A DNA stretch of 64,000 nucleotides, from positions 558,001 through 622,000 of the forward strand of contig WION01000010.1 in assembly GCA_015039365.1 (NCBI GenBank). The letters run 5' to 3'. This DNA is from Amanita rubescens. Taxonomy: Eukaryota > Basidiomycota > Agaricomycetes > Agaricales > Amanitaceae. The notes under the pieces are model-generated. The model worked only from the letters and a program-made list of their open reading frames with translations. It searched no databases and was not told where the DNA came from. This document shows, piece by piece, positions 46,227 to 58,788 of this stretch. Positions within the stretch are counted from its first letter, which is position 1, and every line of letters starts with the position of its first letter. Both the position numbers and the translations under genes were made by a program.

Positions 46227-48068
46227 ATGGCAAACAAATTGTATCTGCACCCCCTGTTCCAAAAACGAACCGAATACCTCTCGCGTGATGCTCAGGTCTT
46301 GCTGTCATATCAGAGGGCAAGACTTGTTATGCAAACATATAGTCAGTTATTATCAACATCATTAGTACGGTCCGATATGTGCTCATCACCAAGTCAATAG
46401 ATCTTTCTGCTTCTGATGTGCAGCACTGTTCGCCCAAGTTTTGGGCAATGATGACCGATCCTATATGCTCGCTAGATATCGCAATGTTTACGATCTTGGC
46501 AGCTCATGTTGGTTTAACTATCGGAACATTATCCCGACATCTAAAGAAGCGCCCTGATTTTCGCCCACTGGTGGACCGATTGTTACGGTTCGACACCGTT
46601 GGTCTCTATCTGCTCACAGAACGTGGTCACGGACTGGATGCTTTTAACATCGAGACAACTGCCACAAGAACATCCAGTGGTTATATTTTGCACACTCCTC
46701 GAGAGGAAGCGGCGAAGTAAGGTCTATTGGTCACTAAATACGACAGCAGTTAATATGCATAGGTTCATGCCAGCTTCAACGCCTGCGTTTGACATACCAA
46801 AGATAGCGCTGGTTATGGCAAGATTGATTGTAAACAAAGAAGACCGCGGATGTCGGTTTTTCGTCGTACCCATATGCAATGAAACTGAAATGTACCATGG
46901 GATCGATTCGATTCGCCTCCCACCCCGTAGCGGCACCGGACCTCTCGATTTCGCCATTACTCGATTCAACCACGTTTATCTTCCATTCACGGCACTCGTT
47001 ACTTCCGACCTTTCCGACCTTTCTGCCCCGTTACGTCCACTGGAGGCCTGGTGGAACGAAGTGTGGCGAATCCCTTTGGGGACCATGGCAGTTCCAGCGC
47101 CCTGGATATCGGCGATAAAGACAGTTGCTTATATCGGTGGCCGATACTCAATGCAACGCTGCATACTCGCAAAGAACAAAACACCAGAACCTATCATTAA
47201 ATTCAGGACGCAACAATTGCCGATCTTGTACACGACGGCAGTTGCATTGGTTATGGATAGCTGGTATCCTTGTGGAAGTGAAGGTTTCAATGGATGGCAC
47301 CATAGATCCCCGTGTTCGTCATGCACTCGCTGTTATCACCAAAGCCACCGTGTGCCGGCATTTCCAACGTTGCGTCTCAGAAGTCGCGGAGCGTTGCGGG
47401 GCACAAGGTACATTCGAACAAAACTACATGGCGAAGATAGAGGTGCGTAGCATTTCTGTTTTCGCTCTGGTACACGATTAATTGGGATCCAGAACGATGG
47501 TAAAGGCGTTATTATTGCCGAGGGTGACGTTCTAGTACTGTGTATTCGGTTATTTTCAGAGCTCTTGCAGAACCGCTTCTCCATTCCTCTTCCTGATCCG
47601 CAGCAATCGCTGCTTGCGCGGCATGCTTCGTCGCTTCTAGAAGAAAACAGACGCCTTTTCAAATCTTTCTCATCCAACCATCGCAGCGAGATGTTTAATT
47701 CGCTGATCCTTCCTCAAGCCCAACTAGCCGTCGAAGCAATAGGTCATGCGCTCGCGTACTCGAACGGACTAAAGGCAGGACTGCCTCAGCCGATCTTGGA
47801 TGTCTACGAGTGCGCAGTCATACGGCAAGACCCAGCCTGGTATTCTGAGCAGGCTGGAATAACTCGGATAGATCAGCGCCTGCGCGAGGATGTAGCGATC
47901 TCTTCCATGCTCCCAGACTTGCCAACATACCTTTCCGAGCTTCACATCGAAAACTACGTAACCGCCCCGATCGTTTCTGACGATGCGTGGAAAGCATACC
48001 TGGAAGAATTGCCCGTATACACCGGCTCGACGCTTGGCCGGTTGCCGCAGTTTCAAGCTCATCTATGA
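46227..48068 (+). CDS. Acyl-CoA oxidase/dehydrogenase-like flavoprotein (one frame break)
   Basis: An acyl-CoA dehydrogenase/oxidase fold of the long fungal type. Signatures: 'HPLFQKRTEYLS', 'FTILAAHVGLTIGTLSRHL', 'LLTERGHGLDAFNIETTAT' (flavin contact), 'GYILHTPREEAAKFMPA', 'GTGPLDFAITRFNHVYLP', 'YIGGRYSMQRCI', 'AERCGAQGTFEQNYMAKIEN'. Exons are 46227-46341, 46401-46716, 46763-47442 and 47493-48068, about 561 aa. One extra base lies at about 47264-47273 (between 'MDSWYP' and 'VEVKVSMDG'); the exon sum is one base too long, in agreement. No obvious peroxisomal SKL-type ending is seen (it ends 'QAHL'). The substrate is unknown; β-oxidation is the likely setting. Confidence 0.8.
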
Positions 48069-48597
48069 CTTTCTGTCGGATGATCCCTTACTCGGTAGGG
48101 TGTCATCTGTCAAGGTTTAATGGTTTGTTTGTCGGCCACGTTACGCTTCGCATTTGTTCTTGCTGGAAACTATAGGAACCTCATTTTCGCAAGGCAGACA
48201 GGGCCATGTTTCCAGCTATATCGGACAGGGGTCTCATCATCATGTTTCATGACGTTCAGACATATCGAAATGTCCATGGGGCAAGCTTTCGTACGTTACA
48301 GTATTTAGGCTGACCCTGACAGTAAAGTAGCGACGGCGTAATGAAACGCCATCTGGCCGCAGAGTGAAGTACTCATCGCACGTCTGCCATGTGTTATGTA
48401 CCCGTAACGGCATTGATTAAATTTAGCTGCCGAATAAATAAAATAGGGGTTGACTACCAAGTAACGCCGATTGTATGGTGGTAACTCAAAATGGAGGGAA
48501 AAGGAGTGCCCTGTATATGTCAAGAGTCCAATAGAATCTGATAAAATCTAGGTTCTTATCCCACAGTTACAATATGTGCCTATTTCTAATACATCTG
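48069..48597. other. Convergent intergenic, no gene seen
   Basis: 530 bp between the 3' ends of the acyl-CoA gene and the UBR7-like gene, with no supported feature. Confidence 0.5.
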
Positions 48598-50149
48598 TTA
48601 TTTGGAGTTCCGTTCTTCGGACAGCGAGGCAAAGAATGATCGAACGTCAGATTCGCTGACAACTTTGCCCTCTTGTGCGAACGGACGTAGGTAGTTTGCC
48701 AGTTCGTTCCTTCGTGGATGATGTGAGCAAATTCATCGGCACGTGAAACAAAGAAAGAGTACCGCATGGCGTTATAGGCATGAATACCGTCTATCGCTCG
48801 GTCACGAGGAATACGGCTTAATGCGCGCAAGCCAAGTTCCTCAAAGGACAATCCTATGAACGGCCGGTTTACTCAGCTAAAATACACGCCAAGCTAAAAA
48901 AAAAGTTACCTGAATCTGGATCTTGAGGTGGTTCGTAAGTCTCCTCTTCTTCTAATAGATATGGGTAAGCATTTAACAACAACGTGCACTTCATTGCCTC
49001 CATGATCATCAAAGTTATCAAAGATACACTGAACCTACAGCTTGACAACGACACCATCGGTCTCTGAACCCATCGGTCAAGAATAGGTCTCCAGTCCCAA
49101 GGTACGGAGATTTTGCGGTCGAGAGATCGGCAAAAAATTTCTGTGCTGCGGCATTCATCGGCGGAGCCAGACACGGGTTCGCAGACGTTGAGGGTACACG
49201 AGGCCTTTTAGGCGGCGGGACATCAGCTCCGTCTGGAACTGATCGCTTCATGCCCGTTTTCGACGACTCCGAAATCTTCGTTACACCCTCATTTGTAATT
49301 TCCACTTCGTCGGCCTCGAGGCGCATCCAGGGTTTTTCAGGTGAATCACGGATGACCATAATAATTCCAGGAGTTCCGGCCCATGCCATCAGCAATTCAG
49401 TTCCTTGAGGTACACGCACCACAAACAAAACTTTCATAATCTTCGGCGCAGATCAACGCAGGCGGAAGATCCGAAGAGGCATCGGATGCATTATCGTCAG
49501 CTTGCTTAGACTCAGTAGTGGGGTGGGGCGACGGTTCCCTCGACGATGGTCGGTCCCGCAAGTTGCAACAGGATTCATGAAACCAATCCTGAAATCTCAG
49601 TTAAAACATAGGAACAAAAACCAGACGTCCTTATGGAACACAAACGGACTTCGCACATCAAGCATTGTATCATTGTCTCCCGCTCGGTTTTCGCGTCATA
49701 TGGGCGACCGCAGCGACAAAACACGCCTTTGAAGTTCTGGCTATACACGTTCTTCTCATTCTCGTCTTCTAGCTTCGAGTGCAGAATGCAAACGTGTGTG
49801 ACAGACGTTGTAGGACAATCGCACCGGAAATTGCGTTTTGGGAACCTACAACAGTTCAGAGTATGAGGAGACACATATTGAATACCGTACAGTTCCACTT
49901 GTTCGTGGTCAGTGTGGCAAGCGATAGAACACGCAGAACATATCCCCCGTTGTTCGGGACACGACAAGCAAAGGTAGACAGCTTGACTGCATGGAGCTGG
50001 TAAAATGTTCAAGCGACGAAAGCAAGACGCTCCACGCACCGAATATGTCCAAGGCCGTACGTGCACTTTGAAAATTCGTGTGGCAGAGCGAGCGCGGCTT
50101 CTTGGACGAGGTTGTCCTGAGATTCGATAAATTCCTCGAGAGTTGACAT
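48598..50149 (-). CDS. UBR7-like protein (UBR box + PHD-type zinc finger), one frame break
   Basis: A putative N-recognin or histone-associated E3 (mammalian UBR7, fission yeast Mlo2 family). The UBR box has many Cys/His ('[19 protein letters not shown]', '[18 protein letters not shown]', 'RCDC'). It is followed by a PHD-like finger ('[13 protein letters not shown]', '[15 protein letters not shown]', 'FVCGAC'), and the C-terminal part contains '[19 protein letters not shown]'. Exons are 50149-50040, 49986-49891, 49845-49650, 49588-49039, 48988-48910, 48853-48763 and 48709-48598. Exon 4 is one base too long: the frame breaks right after 'FVCGAC' at about 49408-49420, while both sides match the family. 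The start lies 82 bp from the divergent HyuB gene. Confidence 0.87.
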
Positions 50150-50231
50150 GGTGGTGCTGACTAATCGGGCTATCACTCCTATTACTACTACCAGTTGCAA
50201 ACGAACTCTAGCAAGAAGAATCGAAGACAAG

Positions 50232-52388
50232 ATGGCTAATCTAAGTGGCCGCTCAAGATATCATGACAAGAAAGCAGACCCGATCCTACTGACGCTCTTC
50301 GCGAATAGGTTCATGAGTGTGGCTGAGGCCATGGGCAGATCTTTGCAGCAGACATCGATCAGTACTAACATCAAGGAGAGACTTGACTTTTCATGTGCTT
50401 TGTTCTCGCCAGACGGGGACCTTGTCGCTAATGCGCCTTTCATACCCATCCATCTGGGGGCAATGAGCTTGTATGATTTATTCCCATCCTCATTTCATCG
50501 TTTGAATGCCTCAAATCCAGTGCCGTGAAGTACCAAATGAAACTTCATGCTAATGACCTCAAGGAAGGGGATGTTCTAATGGTGAACTCTCCCAACGCTG
50601 GAGGATCGTGCGTGCCGCATTGTATTCTAGATGCCTTAGGCATAAGAGCAATGAATAGCCATCTGCCAGACATTACTATCATCACACCAGTTTTTGATCC
50701 CAATACCAAGGAGATAATATTTTTCACAGCATCGAGAGGTCATCATGCAGATATAGGTGGTATATTGCCGGGTTCCATGCCTCCTACGTCCGTCAATATC
50801 TTCGAAGAAGGGGCAGAAATCGTTAGTTTCAAGATCGTCGAGGGAGACATTTTTGACAGGAAAGGCCTTTTCGAGTACATGGTTGAGAAGCCCAGTCAAT
50901 ATCCTGGGTGTTCCGGATGCAGAAATATTCGGGATGTCGAGAGCGACCTGAAAGCGGTTAGTCAACTGAATTTAGGATGTCCATCCTTCATGAACATTTG
51001 TCTACTTAGCAAATTGCGGCCAATCACAAGGGTATCCAACTAATCCACGCAAGTAAGTCCTCACATGTCCGCTGTTGTTTGCCTTTGCTCAAATGAAGAT
51101 TAGTCATTGAGGATTATCGCCTTGATACTGTACAGGAATACATGCACCATATCCGTGCCAATGCGGAAATGTCTGTAAGGAACCTCTTACGCGACGTGGC
51201 AAAGCGTGTAGGAACACACACGTTGTCTGCAGTCGATTATCTTGACGATGGGTCACCGGTGGGTTTAAATATACTGAGATCTATATCAAGTTACATCGAA
51301 CGCTATCAGATTTGCCTGAAGGTCGAAATAAACGAGGAAGAAGGTTCTGCTATATTGGACTTCGCCGGGACGGGGAGCGAGGTCCGAGGAAATCTGAATG
51401 CACCCATTTCCGTGGTACACTCTGCTGTCATCTATTGTATACGCGCCATGCTTGATGTGGATATACCCCTGAACGCAGGGTGCCTTGTACCGCTCGATGG
51501 TATGTTTAGTTCAGCGTTATCTTTGATGGCTTATCGATCTACGCTCTCTTAGTCAGGATACCGCCAAAATCGCTGCTGTCGCCTTCCAAAACAGCAGCTG
51601 TATGCGGCGGCAATGTCCTCACGTCCCAACGGATCGTTGACGTTGTATTGAAGGCATTTCATGCCGCCGCTGCCAGCCAAGGATGTACAAAGTACGCGAA
51701 ATATCTAGTGTGAAAATTGAGCTTTACTTACCAATGTACAGCAATCTGACGTTCGGCGCCGGTGGCAAAGACAAGGATGGGAATGTTGTTGCTGGATGGG
51801 GTTATTATGAGGTAGGGCTTGTCACCACTCCTCAGAAAGGCTTGATTAACGTGCGGCGTTTTCTCGTCTAGACAATCGCAGGCGGTTCCGGTGCCGGACC
51901 GTCGTGGCATGGCACAGACGGTGTGCATACGCACATTACTAATACGCGTATCGGGGACGTAGAGATCCTGGAGAGAAGATACCCGGTGATGATACACTGT
52001 TTCGGTTTGCGATCTGGATCCGGTGGGATCGGAAAGTGGCGTGGAGGTGATGGTGTTGTGCGAGAAATTGAATTTCTCGAACCAATGCAGGTCTCAATCT
52101 TATCTGAAGTGAGTTATGTTTACATATAAAGAAAGTGACCAGCAAGCTGATTGGATCAGAGACGGGCTCGACAACCGTACGGCATGGAAGGGGGAGGCCC
52201 AGGTGCAATGGGAAAAAACACATGGGTAAAGAAGCTAAGAGAAGAAGATGGCGATTTAGATGAGGAATGAGTCTTCCGGCGAGAGAAGAATCAATATAGG
52301 TGGTAAAGCGACAGTATGGATGGGAAAGGGAGATAGCCTACTGATCGAGACGCCCGGTGGTGGGGCATGGGGTGCCACACCGACCTGA
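50232..52388 (+). CDS. Hydantoinase B / C-terminal half of 5-oxoprolinase, stand-alone
   Basis: The HyuB domain of ATP-dependent 5-oxoprolinase: '[15 protein letters not shown]', '[18 protein letters not shown]', '[11 protein letters not shown]', 'KYQMKLH', 'PGGGAWGA' at the end. Eukaryotic oxoprolinases normally carry a ~700-residue HyuA half first; here the HyuB half begins just 82 bp from the UBR7 start, so no room exists for it. Ten exons: 50232-50470, 50521-50607, 50659-50956, 51010-51052, 51104-51258, 51310-51499, 51553-51691, 51742-51811, 51872-52108, 52160-52388 (about 561 aa). The last exon is one base too long, with the break at about 52263-52272 between 'EDGDLDEE' and 'RRINIGGK'. 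It may be a half-gene relic or a subunit that works with a HyuA encoded elsewhere. Confidence 0.82.
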
Positions 52389-52572
52389 CTCTCAGGAAAG
52401 GGAGACAGGATATCTGAACGTCTGGGAACCTAGAGGATCAGTTGCAGAAAGGGCAGCTACGCAAGCTGCATTTTAGCGCTTTACTATGATGTATGGTCGT
52501 ATTTGGCTGTGGCAGTGACGAAGGCGTCTCAGAGTTCTAATACTCAGCACCACTGCACTGCGCATTGCCACC

Positions 52573-54140
52573 ATGGGTGCTGATCCTACTCTGACAGCAG
52601 AACAGAAGGAAAAGATAAAGGCCGCAAGTTTCTTCCTCTTCCTCAAAAATTCTCTTTGCTACACTCGCGCGCATTTACTATGCTTATCCACAACCAAACA
52701 AATGGACGTATACCGGTTTGCAGGGAGGATTAGCTATCGTCCAAGATGCATCTATAACATTTAAGATGGTGGATTTAGATAGTAAACGTGGCGTGATATG
52801 GGAACATGAACTCTACGAGGGCTTCGAATATATCCAAGATCGCGGCAGGTTCCATTCCTTCCCAGGAGATGTGAGTTAATCCCGTGCTTTTCGCATCTCC
52901 AATGGACTTACATTTGCAAAAGCAATGTATGATTGCTTTTGTTTTCGCAGCTGAGGGCGAGGCAAAAACATTTGCAAAAAAGGTTAAATCTCCTTCAAAA
53001 GGATCCAAGAGTGAAAAGGCGAAGCCAGAAAAGAAGAAACAGAAGAAGAAGGCAGGGAAAGGCGGGCGAATAGATAAATCGATGATTTCTGGACCTACGG
53101 CTTTCGTACATGTCGCGCACATGGGGTATGATGATGAACGCGGGTTTTCTTCAAGAGGAATTGATCCGTCGTGGATGGAACTTGTCAAAGGACTTCAAGG
53201 CAAAGGTATCGCTGAAGCAGTTATTGAGCAGGAGAGAGACTTCATTCGACAATTCCTGCAACAGAATCGGGCGGCAGAAACCAAGAAAGCCAAACCACCA
53301 CCTCCGCCTGCCCGACGGGCTCACGCACCCAACGGCAGTACTTCCTCAGCAAAACCACCTTCACCTCCACCATCTCTACTACCAACTGCGCAAAAGCCAC
53401 AATCTTCTCCTGCTCCGGCACCCTCAAGGCCACCACCAAGAGCAGCAATCCAGGCGCCGATATCACCCCGCAATCATACTCCATCTCCGTCCCCATCCTC
53501 TACAGCACCTTCGGCACCTCCGCCGCCCCCTACAGCTCCACCGCCTCGTTCAGTTCCTGCAGCTCCGCCTCGTCCCGCCCCAGTAGCACCCGCCGTCCCT
53601 CCGCCTCCGCCTCGCACTGGTCCGCCTCCTCCACCACCGCCTCCTCCGGCACCTCCACGGCCTACACACAACGTTACACCTCCTGCTCCTCCGCGACCTT
53701 CACCACCCCCGATTAACCGTACACCCGAACTTTCTCCACCTCCACCGCCACCTCCACCTCCACCTCCGCCACCGCCTCCCGCGCCGCCAGCACCAACAGC
53801 CGGTTCACCGCCTATCCCACCACCGCCCCCACCACCACCTCCGCCGCCGCTCGAGAATGGAGGTGTACAGAATGGTTTATCGAGCATGCCACCCCCTCAA
53901 CCTGGCCGAAACGATCTTTTGGCTTCGATTCAGGGCAAGGGCATACATTCTCTGCGCAAGACGGACCCTGATGTCGCCGCTCGAAAGTCTCCACCGCCGC
54001 CTGGGGACTCTGGTGCCTCGCCTGCTCCAGCATTAACAGGTGACGATCTTACGTCAGCTTTGGCTGCTGCGTTACTCGAGAGGAACAAGAAGCTAGGTGA
54101 TAGCGAAAGTGAAGAAGAGGACGAAGATGACTGGGACTAA
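52573..54140 (+). CDS. LAS17: WASP homologue, Arp2/3 activator (one frame break)
   Basis: Nucleation-promoting factor for actin patches. An N-terminal WH1 domain ('KILFATLARIYYAYPQPNKW', 'GLQGGLAIVQD', 'RGVIWEHELYEGF') is followed by a Lys-rich stretch, a long proline-rich centre that binds SH3 proteins and profilin, a WH2 actin-binding motif ('GRNDLLASIQGKGIHSLRK') and an acidic tail ending 'DEDDWD', the Arp2/3-binding Trp. Exons are 52573-52870 and 52923-54140. Exon 1 is one base too long: 'EQKEKIKAAS' and 'SSSSKILFATLAR' sit in different frames, explained by an extra T in the TTT at about 52629-52631. About 504 aa after correction. Confidence 0.9.
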
Positions 54141-55236
54141 CATCTATTTACCATTCATCTAAATATTGGTGTGAGTACATTCCTCTAGCCACACTGTGGG
54201 GCTGTCTATTCTACATATTTCTACCCCCAGTTATCTTATGCGCCTTCTACACTACTACTTGGAATACTTTCTAATTGTCTTACTTTCAGCATTGGATACC
54301 TTGAATACATTCATTTAGACAGGGAATCGAATGTTGCGAAATGATGCCCTGGTTCCTGCGTCGTATCCCATGTTTACCAATTCCTTTGGGCCATAAAGGC
54401 CACTAACTACCCGATGCTGTGACATTGGAAAGCTACAGGTCTAACGCTCTAACTAACATCGACAATGAACCAATCTGACTCTCATGCTTTATAATTAATC
54501 AATGTCAATGTCCAGAAGCCAACGGCATTACGCCTGTCTATGCCGAGTATTGGATCCTAAAGTACAGTATTTCCGGTGAGTATCCGTATGTGAGGCATTA
54601 CACGATGTGGGCGTGCCAGGTAGACGACGCAATCTGCAGTGCAGTGCGACAGGCTTACTTTTCTTGAAAACCATGCTGACCGTTGAACTCGATGGCATCA
54701 TCTTCACTCCGTCTTTCAAATGGTGTCATAGGCACACGTTAGCTTATGGCAATCACCAAAAATGCATGCGTAGGGAAAAACTTCGAACTGCGGGGCCCGG
54801 AACCAGCAGACTACTATCATCGGTACCAACTACGGTGGAGAAGGCCCTTGATTGAATGAATCACGGATGCCTTGTCCAAAATTGTTGGCGTTCTACATGA
54901 GAAAGTAAGGAGCACGCGTTCCGCGGCCTTCCAAGAAGTTTTGCCAACGCAGCCGATGGAAGTCGGACCGACCGACAAGTTATGTCAAGAATGATGACCA
55001 GGCACTTCTTGAGTACAACGTATCATTCCAACACTTAGAGGTCGCGTACTAAGTTGGGATTTATCATTAACGTTATTATTCATACTAAGTATCTGATGTC
55101 CACCGCGGACAGTCATATAGTCATAGATCAAGCGAATGACCTCATGATAAGTATGCTTTTCCGAATAATCAACGCGATAAAATCATAGTATATACTAAAT
55201 GTATGGCATAGTTAGGCGCGTGGAATCGTAAGCCAT
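54141..55236. other. 1.1 kb intergenic, no gene seen
   Basis: Only short ORFs without family resemblance. The sequence is AT-richer than its surroundings towards 55000-55200. Confidence 0.45.
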
Positions 55237-55540
55237 TCACTCCACATCAGCTCCTCTTTCAAGTTCTGTCGTCTGCGTTTCCCCTGTTCTTCGACCGCGC
55301 CCTTGCGCGACCAATTCGGGCTTGTTGAATAATTTTCCTTTTGCCTCCTCGTATAGTCCCACCATTTTTTCTGATAAATCCTGTGCATACACTGAATAAG
55401 TCGATAAACATTTAATCCATGGACGGGTTCCTTACGGGACCAGTCGGATAGTTAGGGCCTAATCCAACCTTTCCAGCGTGCAATTGCTCTGGATAGCCCT
55501 GGCCTTCAGCGGCGTCAGAAGAAGGAGTACCTGAAGACAT
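55237..55540 (-). CDS. Small conserved basidiomycete-type protein, 82 aa
   Basis: Two exons (55540-55436, 55380-55237) join in frame to 82 residues. The first carries 'GYPEQLHAGKVGLGPNY', the second 'SEKMVGLYEEAKGKLFNKPE' and then 'RRTGE'. The second part resembles CsbD-like stress proteins (repeated short amphipathic helix with G-K spacing), so a stress-related role is possible but not shown. An upstream in-frame ATG at 55603 is less likely, because the Ser-rich start at 55540 is typical of such proteins. Confidence 0.7.
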
Positions 55541-56159
55541 GGATGTAATGTGGTGGTTGTGGTTGTGGATACTGGACGCAGGTTGGGTTTTTATGCAGGT
55601 CAACGACTCCCGCCGATGACGAATAGTTGACGTACTAAGTTACAGATTCTATTTCTGAAGTGATCAGCGCTAGCGAAGCTGGTGCTGTGGGGCGAGAAGT
55701 ACTGCGGATATGTATCGGATGGGTCTAGCATCACGCTTCGGATTTCATAGAATGGAGGAGTTCGCCGAAGATGGTACAGACTTGTAACGACTCATTTGTG
55801 CGGCATCGAATTCAAGGCGCCGGTGCACTTGCTTTGCATCAGATTCGTCTTCGGAACCTTCAAATAATAATTGAAATGACATTGGCACATGCAGGATATA
55901 CCTGCGGAGAATTGCAGATGCTACTACTAGTGCGCAGTTAGACTTTCTGTTCATTGCAGAAGCAAGGATCAGTTAATTTCATCGCCCCACTACATGTCGT
56001 AGTCGTGGACAACTCAGTACTAGTACTGAGTTCTTTCGGTATGGTTTCTTCTATTTATATGATGTGTTATGTAGATTCTGTCCAGGAAGAGATGGGACGC
56101 AGCTCACCAGTGTGCGGGGATAGAGTTGATGAATTAATCACAAAACCCCTATTCCCCAA
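55541..56159. other. Intergenic upstream of the tRNA
   Basis: About 620 bp with only unsupported short ORFs (55745-55954 minus; 55954-56166 plus). Confidence 0.45.
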
Positions 56160-56240
56160 GCATTAATGGGGTAGTGGTAACCTGGGTCGTTGCCAAATGG
56201 CTATCTCGACCCGCCGGGGGTTCGATTCCCCCTTAATGCA
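56160..56240 (+). tRNA. tRNA-Gly (anticodon GCC) with a ~10-nt intron
   Basis: Acceptor stem GCATTAA (56160-56166) pairs with TTAATGC (56233-56239), with discriminator A at 56240. The D-arm contains AGTGGTAA. The anticodon stem GGTCG/CGACC encloses TTGCC followed by an insert of about 10-11 nt at the usual intron position (after the base 3' of the anticodon). The T-arm is GGGGG TTCGATT CCCCC. Both internal promoter boxes are recognisable. Confidence 0.9.
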
Positions 56241-56244
56241 TAGC

Positions 56245-56250
56245 TTTTTT
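56245..56250 (+). terminator. RNA polymerase III oligo-T terminator
   Basis: A run of six T starts four bases after the tRNA 3' end. Confidence 0.8.
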
Positions 56251-56301
56251 CCACCTAGCATTGCGAGTATGGAATACATTGTACGACATTATAGAACGAG
56301 T

Positions 56302-56693
56302 CTAATCTTTCTTGTTAAGAGCCGCAGCACGAGCCTTTAATTCTTCACGGCTCTTTGACAATCTATATCAGCAATGCGCTTCTCTGCTCGGTTGAGACCA
56401 TACCAAAGGCTTCTCGAGGTTTCTAACCGTTTCCTCGTCGGGAATGACTGGACCGGGAGGTGCGCTGAATATAGCAGAGAGCGGGTCCACAAGGCCTTCA
56501 TCCTGACGTCTCCCTGGTTGGTTGAGGTCGGCAGGGTTGTTCGTTTTCTACTCCTGCACAGTTAATGAAATAATCACACTGACCCAAAGATGAAACCTAC
56601 AGCAGGATGGGGAAGGGTTGAAAACGTGGGCCCGCTGTCGCACGGAGGAGTCGGAGGATATGCACCGGGGATCTTTGTGTGGTCGTCTGACAT
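56302..56693 (-). CDS. Small conserved hypothetical protein, frame-broken
   Basis: Two exons (56693-56597 and 56553-56302) give a protein of about 115 aa: start 'MSDDHTKIPGAYPPTPP', middle 'LSAIFSAPPGPVIPDEETV', end 'WYGLNRAEKRIADI' then 'SREELKARAAALNKKD'. The Lys/Arg/Ala-rich C-terminus looks helical. Three single-base breaks are needed to keep these parts together: about 56501-56506 (+1), 56409-56417 (+1) and 56359-56366 (-1). The exon sum is one base over, as expected. I do not know its function. Confidence 0.55.
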
Positions 56694-57745
56694 GGTGAAG
56701 CGTAAAGTTCTCAGACTTTTGCGACTCAAATACGAAGGTAGCCAGTGACGTCATGGCTCACGCGCGCTCACTGGTTGGGCAAAGCTCCAAGTCAGAAGTC
56801 AGTCCTCTGAATGCTTTGCACTTGCGGGATAGGGTTCCGAAATCTCATACTATTGCCTACGTGCCATATATTTAATCCGTCGCATTTTCATGCATCGGGT
56901 GAGCGTGAGCCATTACCACTGAAGCTTAATCTCCCCTTCGCCTACCCAAATTTCGTCCCGCGCATCAAACCAGACTTTATGGCAAAAAGTATGGAAGATA
57001 TTTAGCTACCCCCTTTCACCACCACCTTCCTCATGATCCGGTTGCACATGTTTACTGTTCTGTGTTCCTCCGAAGTGTTTCTCTCTACTTTCGAGTGTTT
57101 TCTTTTCATTTCTCCTCTTGTTCTTCATTTCTATCGTCCTTTTTGTCCCTCCCCTCTCCCCCTCCCCTCTACTTCATGCTCCCCCTTGACCTGCTTGGTC
57201 GGCCTCCTCTAGTGAGGAGGTCTAGGTCTACTTCTCCTTCCACTCGCAATTGGCTCACGAATACAGGTACTGCATTTGCAACGCGGTGTTAATGTCCCTA
57301 TACAGGCATCAGCTCAGGCCCGGGGGCTGCACAGCAAGTCAAACTAGGGTGCGTGGTTGGCAATATGGTATCGGTGTTTCGACGGCACTTCTACCTTTAA
57401 AGATCATTGAAACTCCGCGATGGTAACATGAGATCCAGCAATGAACCTAACCAGACCTAACCTTGATACTCTTGATCGTGTGACATGTCCACCGTGTCCA
57501 AAATACAACGACTTAGAGCGCTCTGTCGGCACTTGGACCAGAAATTATGATCTCGTTGCTTAGCCTATCCAAAAACCCGGGTCAATGTGCAATTTTAAAG
57601 CTTAAAGTTTGAACCTAAAATCTTCCTGTTACTTGCGTCATACTTGGCAGCGTCGTAACTTTCAATCAATCGATCTTCGCAGACAAACATGTATTGGGTT
57701 TATGGCTAGTATAGAGTACAGTCCACGATTGGTATGCGCTAAAAA
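56694..57745. other. 1 kb intergenic with a pyrimidine-rich tract
   Basis: No supported gene. 57062-57190 is a long T/C-rich stretch on the plus strand, and the ORF crossing it is low complexity. Confidence 0.45.
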
Positions 57746-58667
<922 letters not shown>

Positions 58668-58788
58668 GGTAGTAGAAGAGATAAGTCGCGGATGCACAAG
58701 AAGACAAGGTAAGGTTACTAAATTGTCTTATCGGCAATCCCCGCTTACAGCTTTCAGAATATTAGTTTCTAATAACCTAACTACTACT

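Noticed and set aside
42178..48068. Secondary-metabolite gene cluster (monooxygenase plus acyl-CoA enzyme)
   Set aside because: No backbone synthase, transporter or regulator nearby; the neighbours are housekeeping genes.
39892..52631. Programmed +1 frameshifting as explanation for the frame breaks
   Set aside because: The break sites share no slippery codon, stop context or downstream structure, and they occur in unrelated genes within one region only.
53474..53887. Glycine-rich minus-strand ORF (137 codons)
   Set aside because: It is the complement of the LAS17 proline-rich tract; poly-Gly arises from the reverse of proline codons.
57062..57292. ORF in the pyrimidine-rich tract
   Set aside because: Low-complexity Ser/Leu/Pro translation of a C/T run; no homologue recognised.
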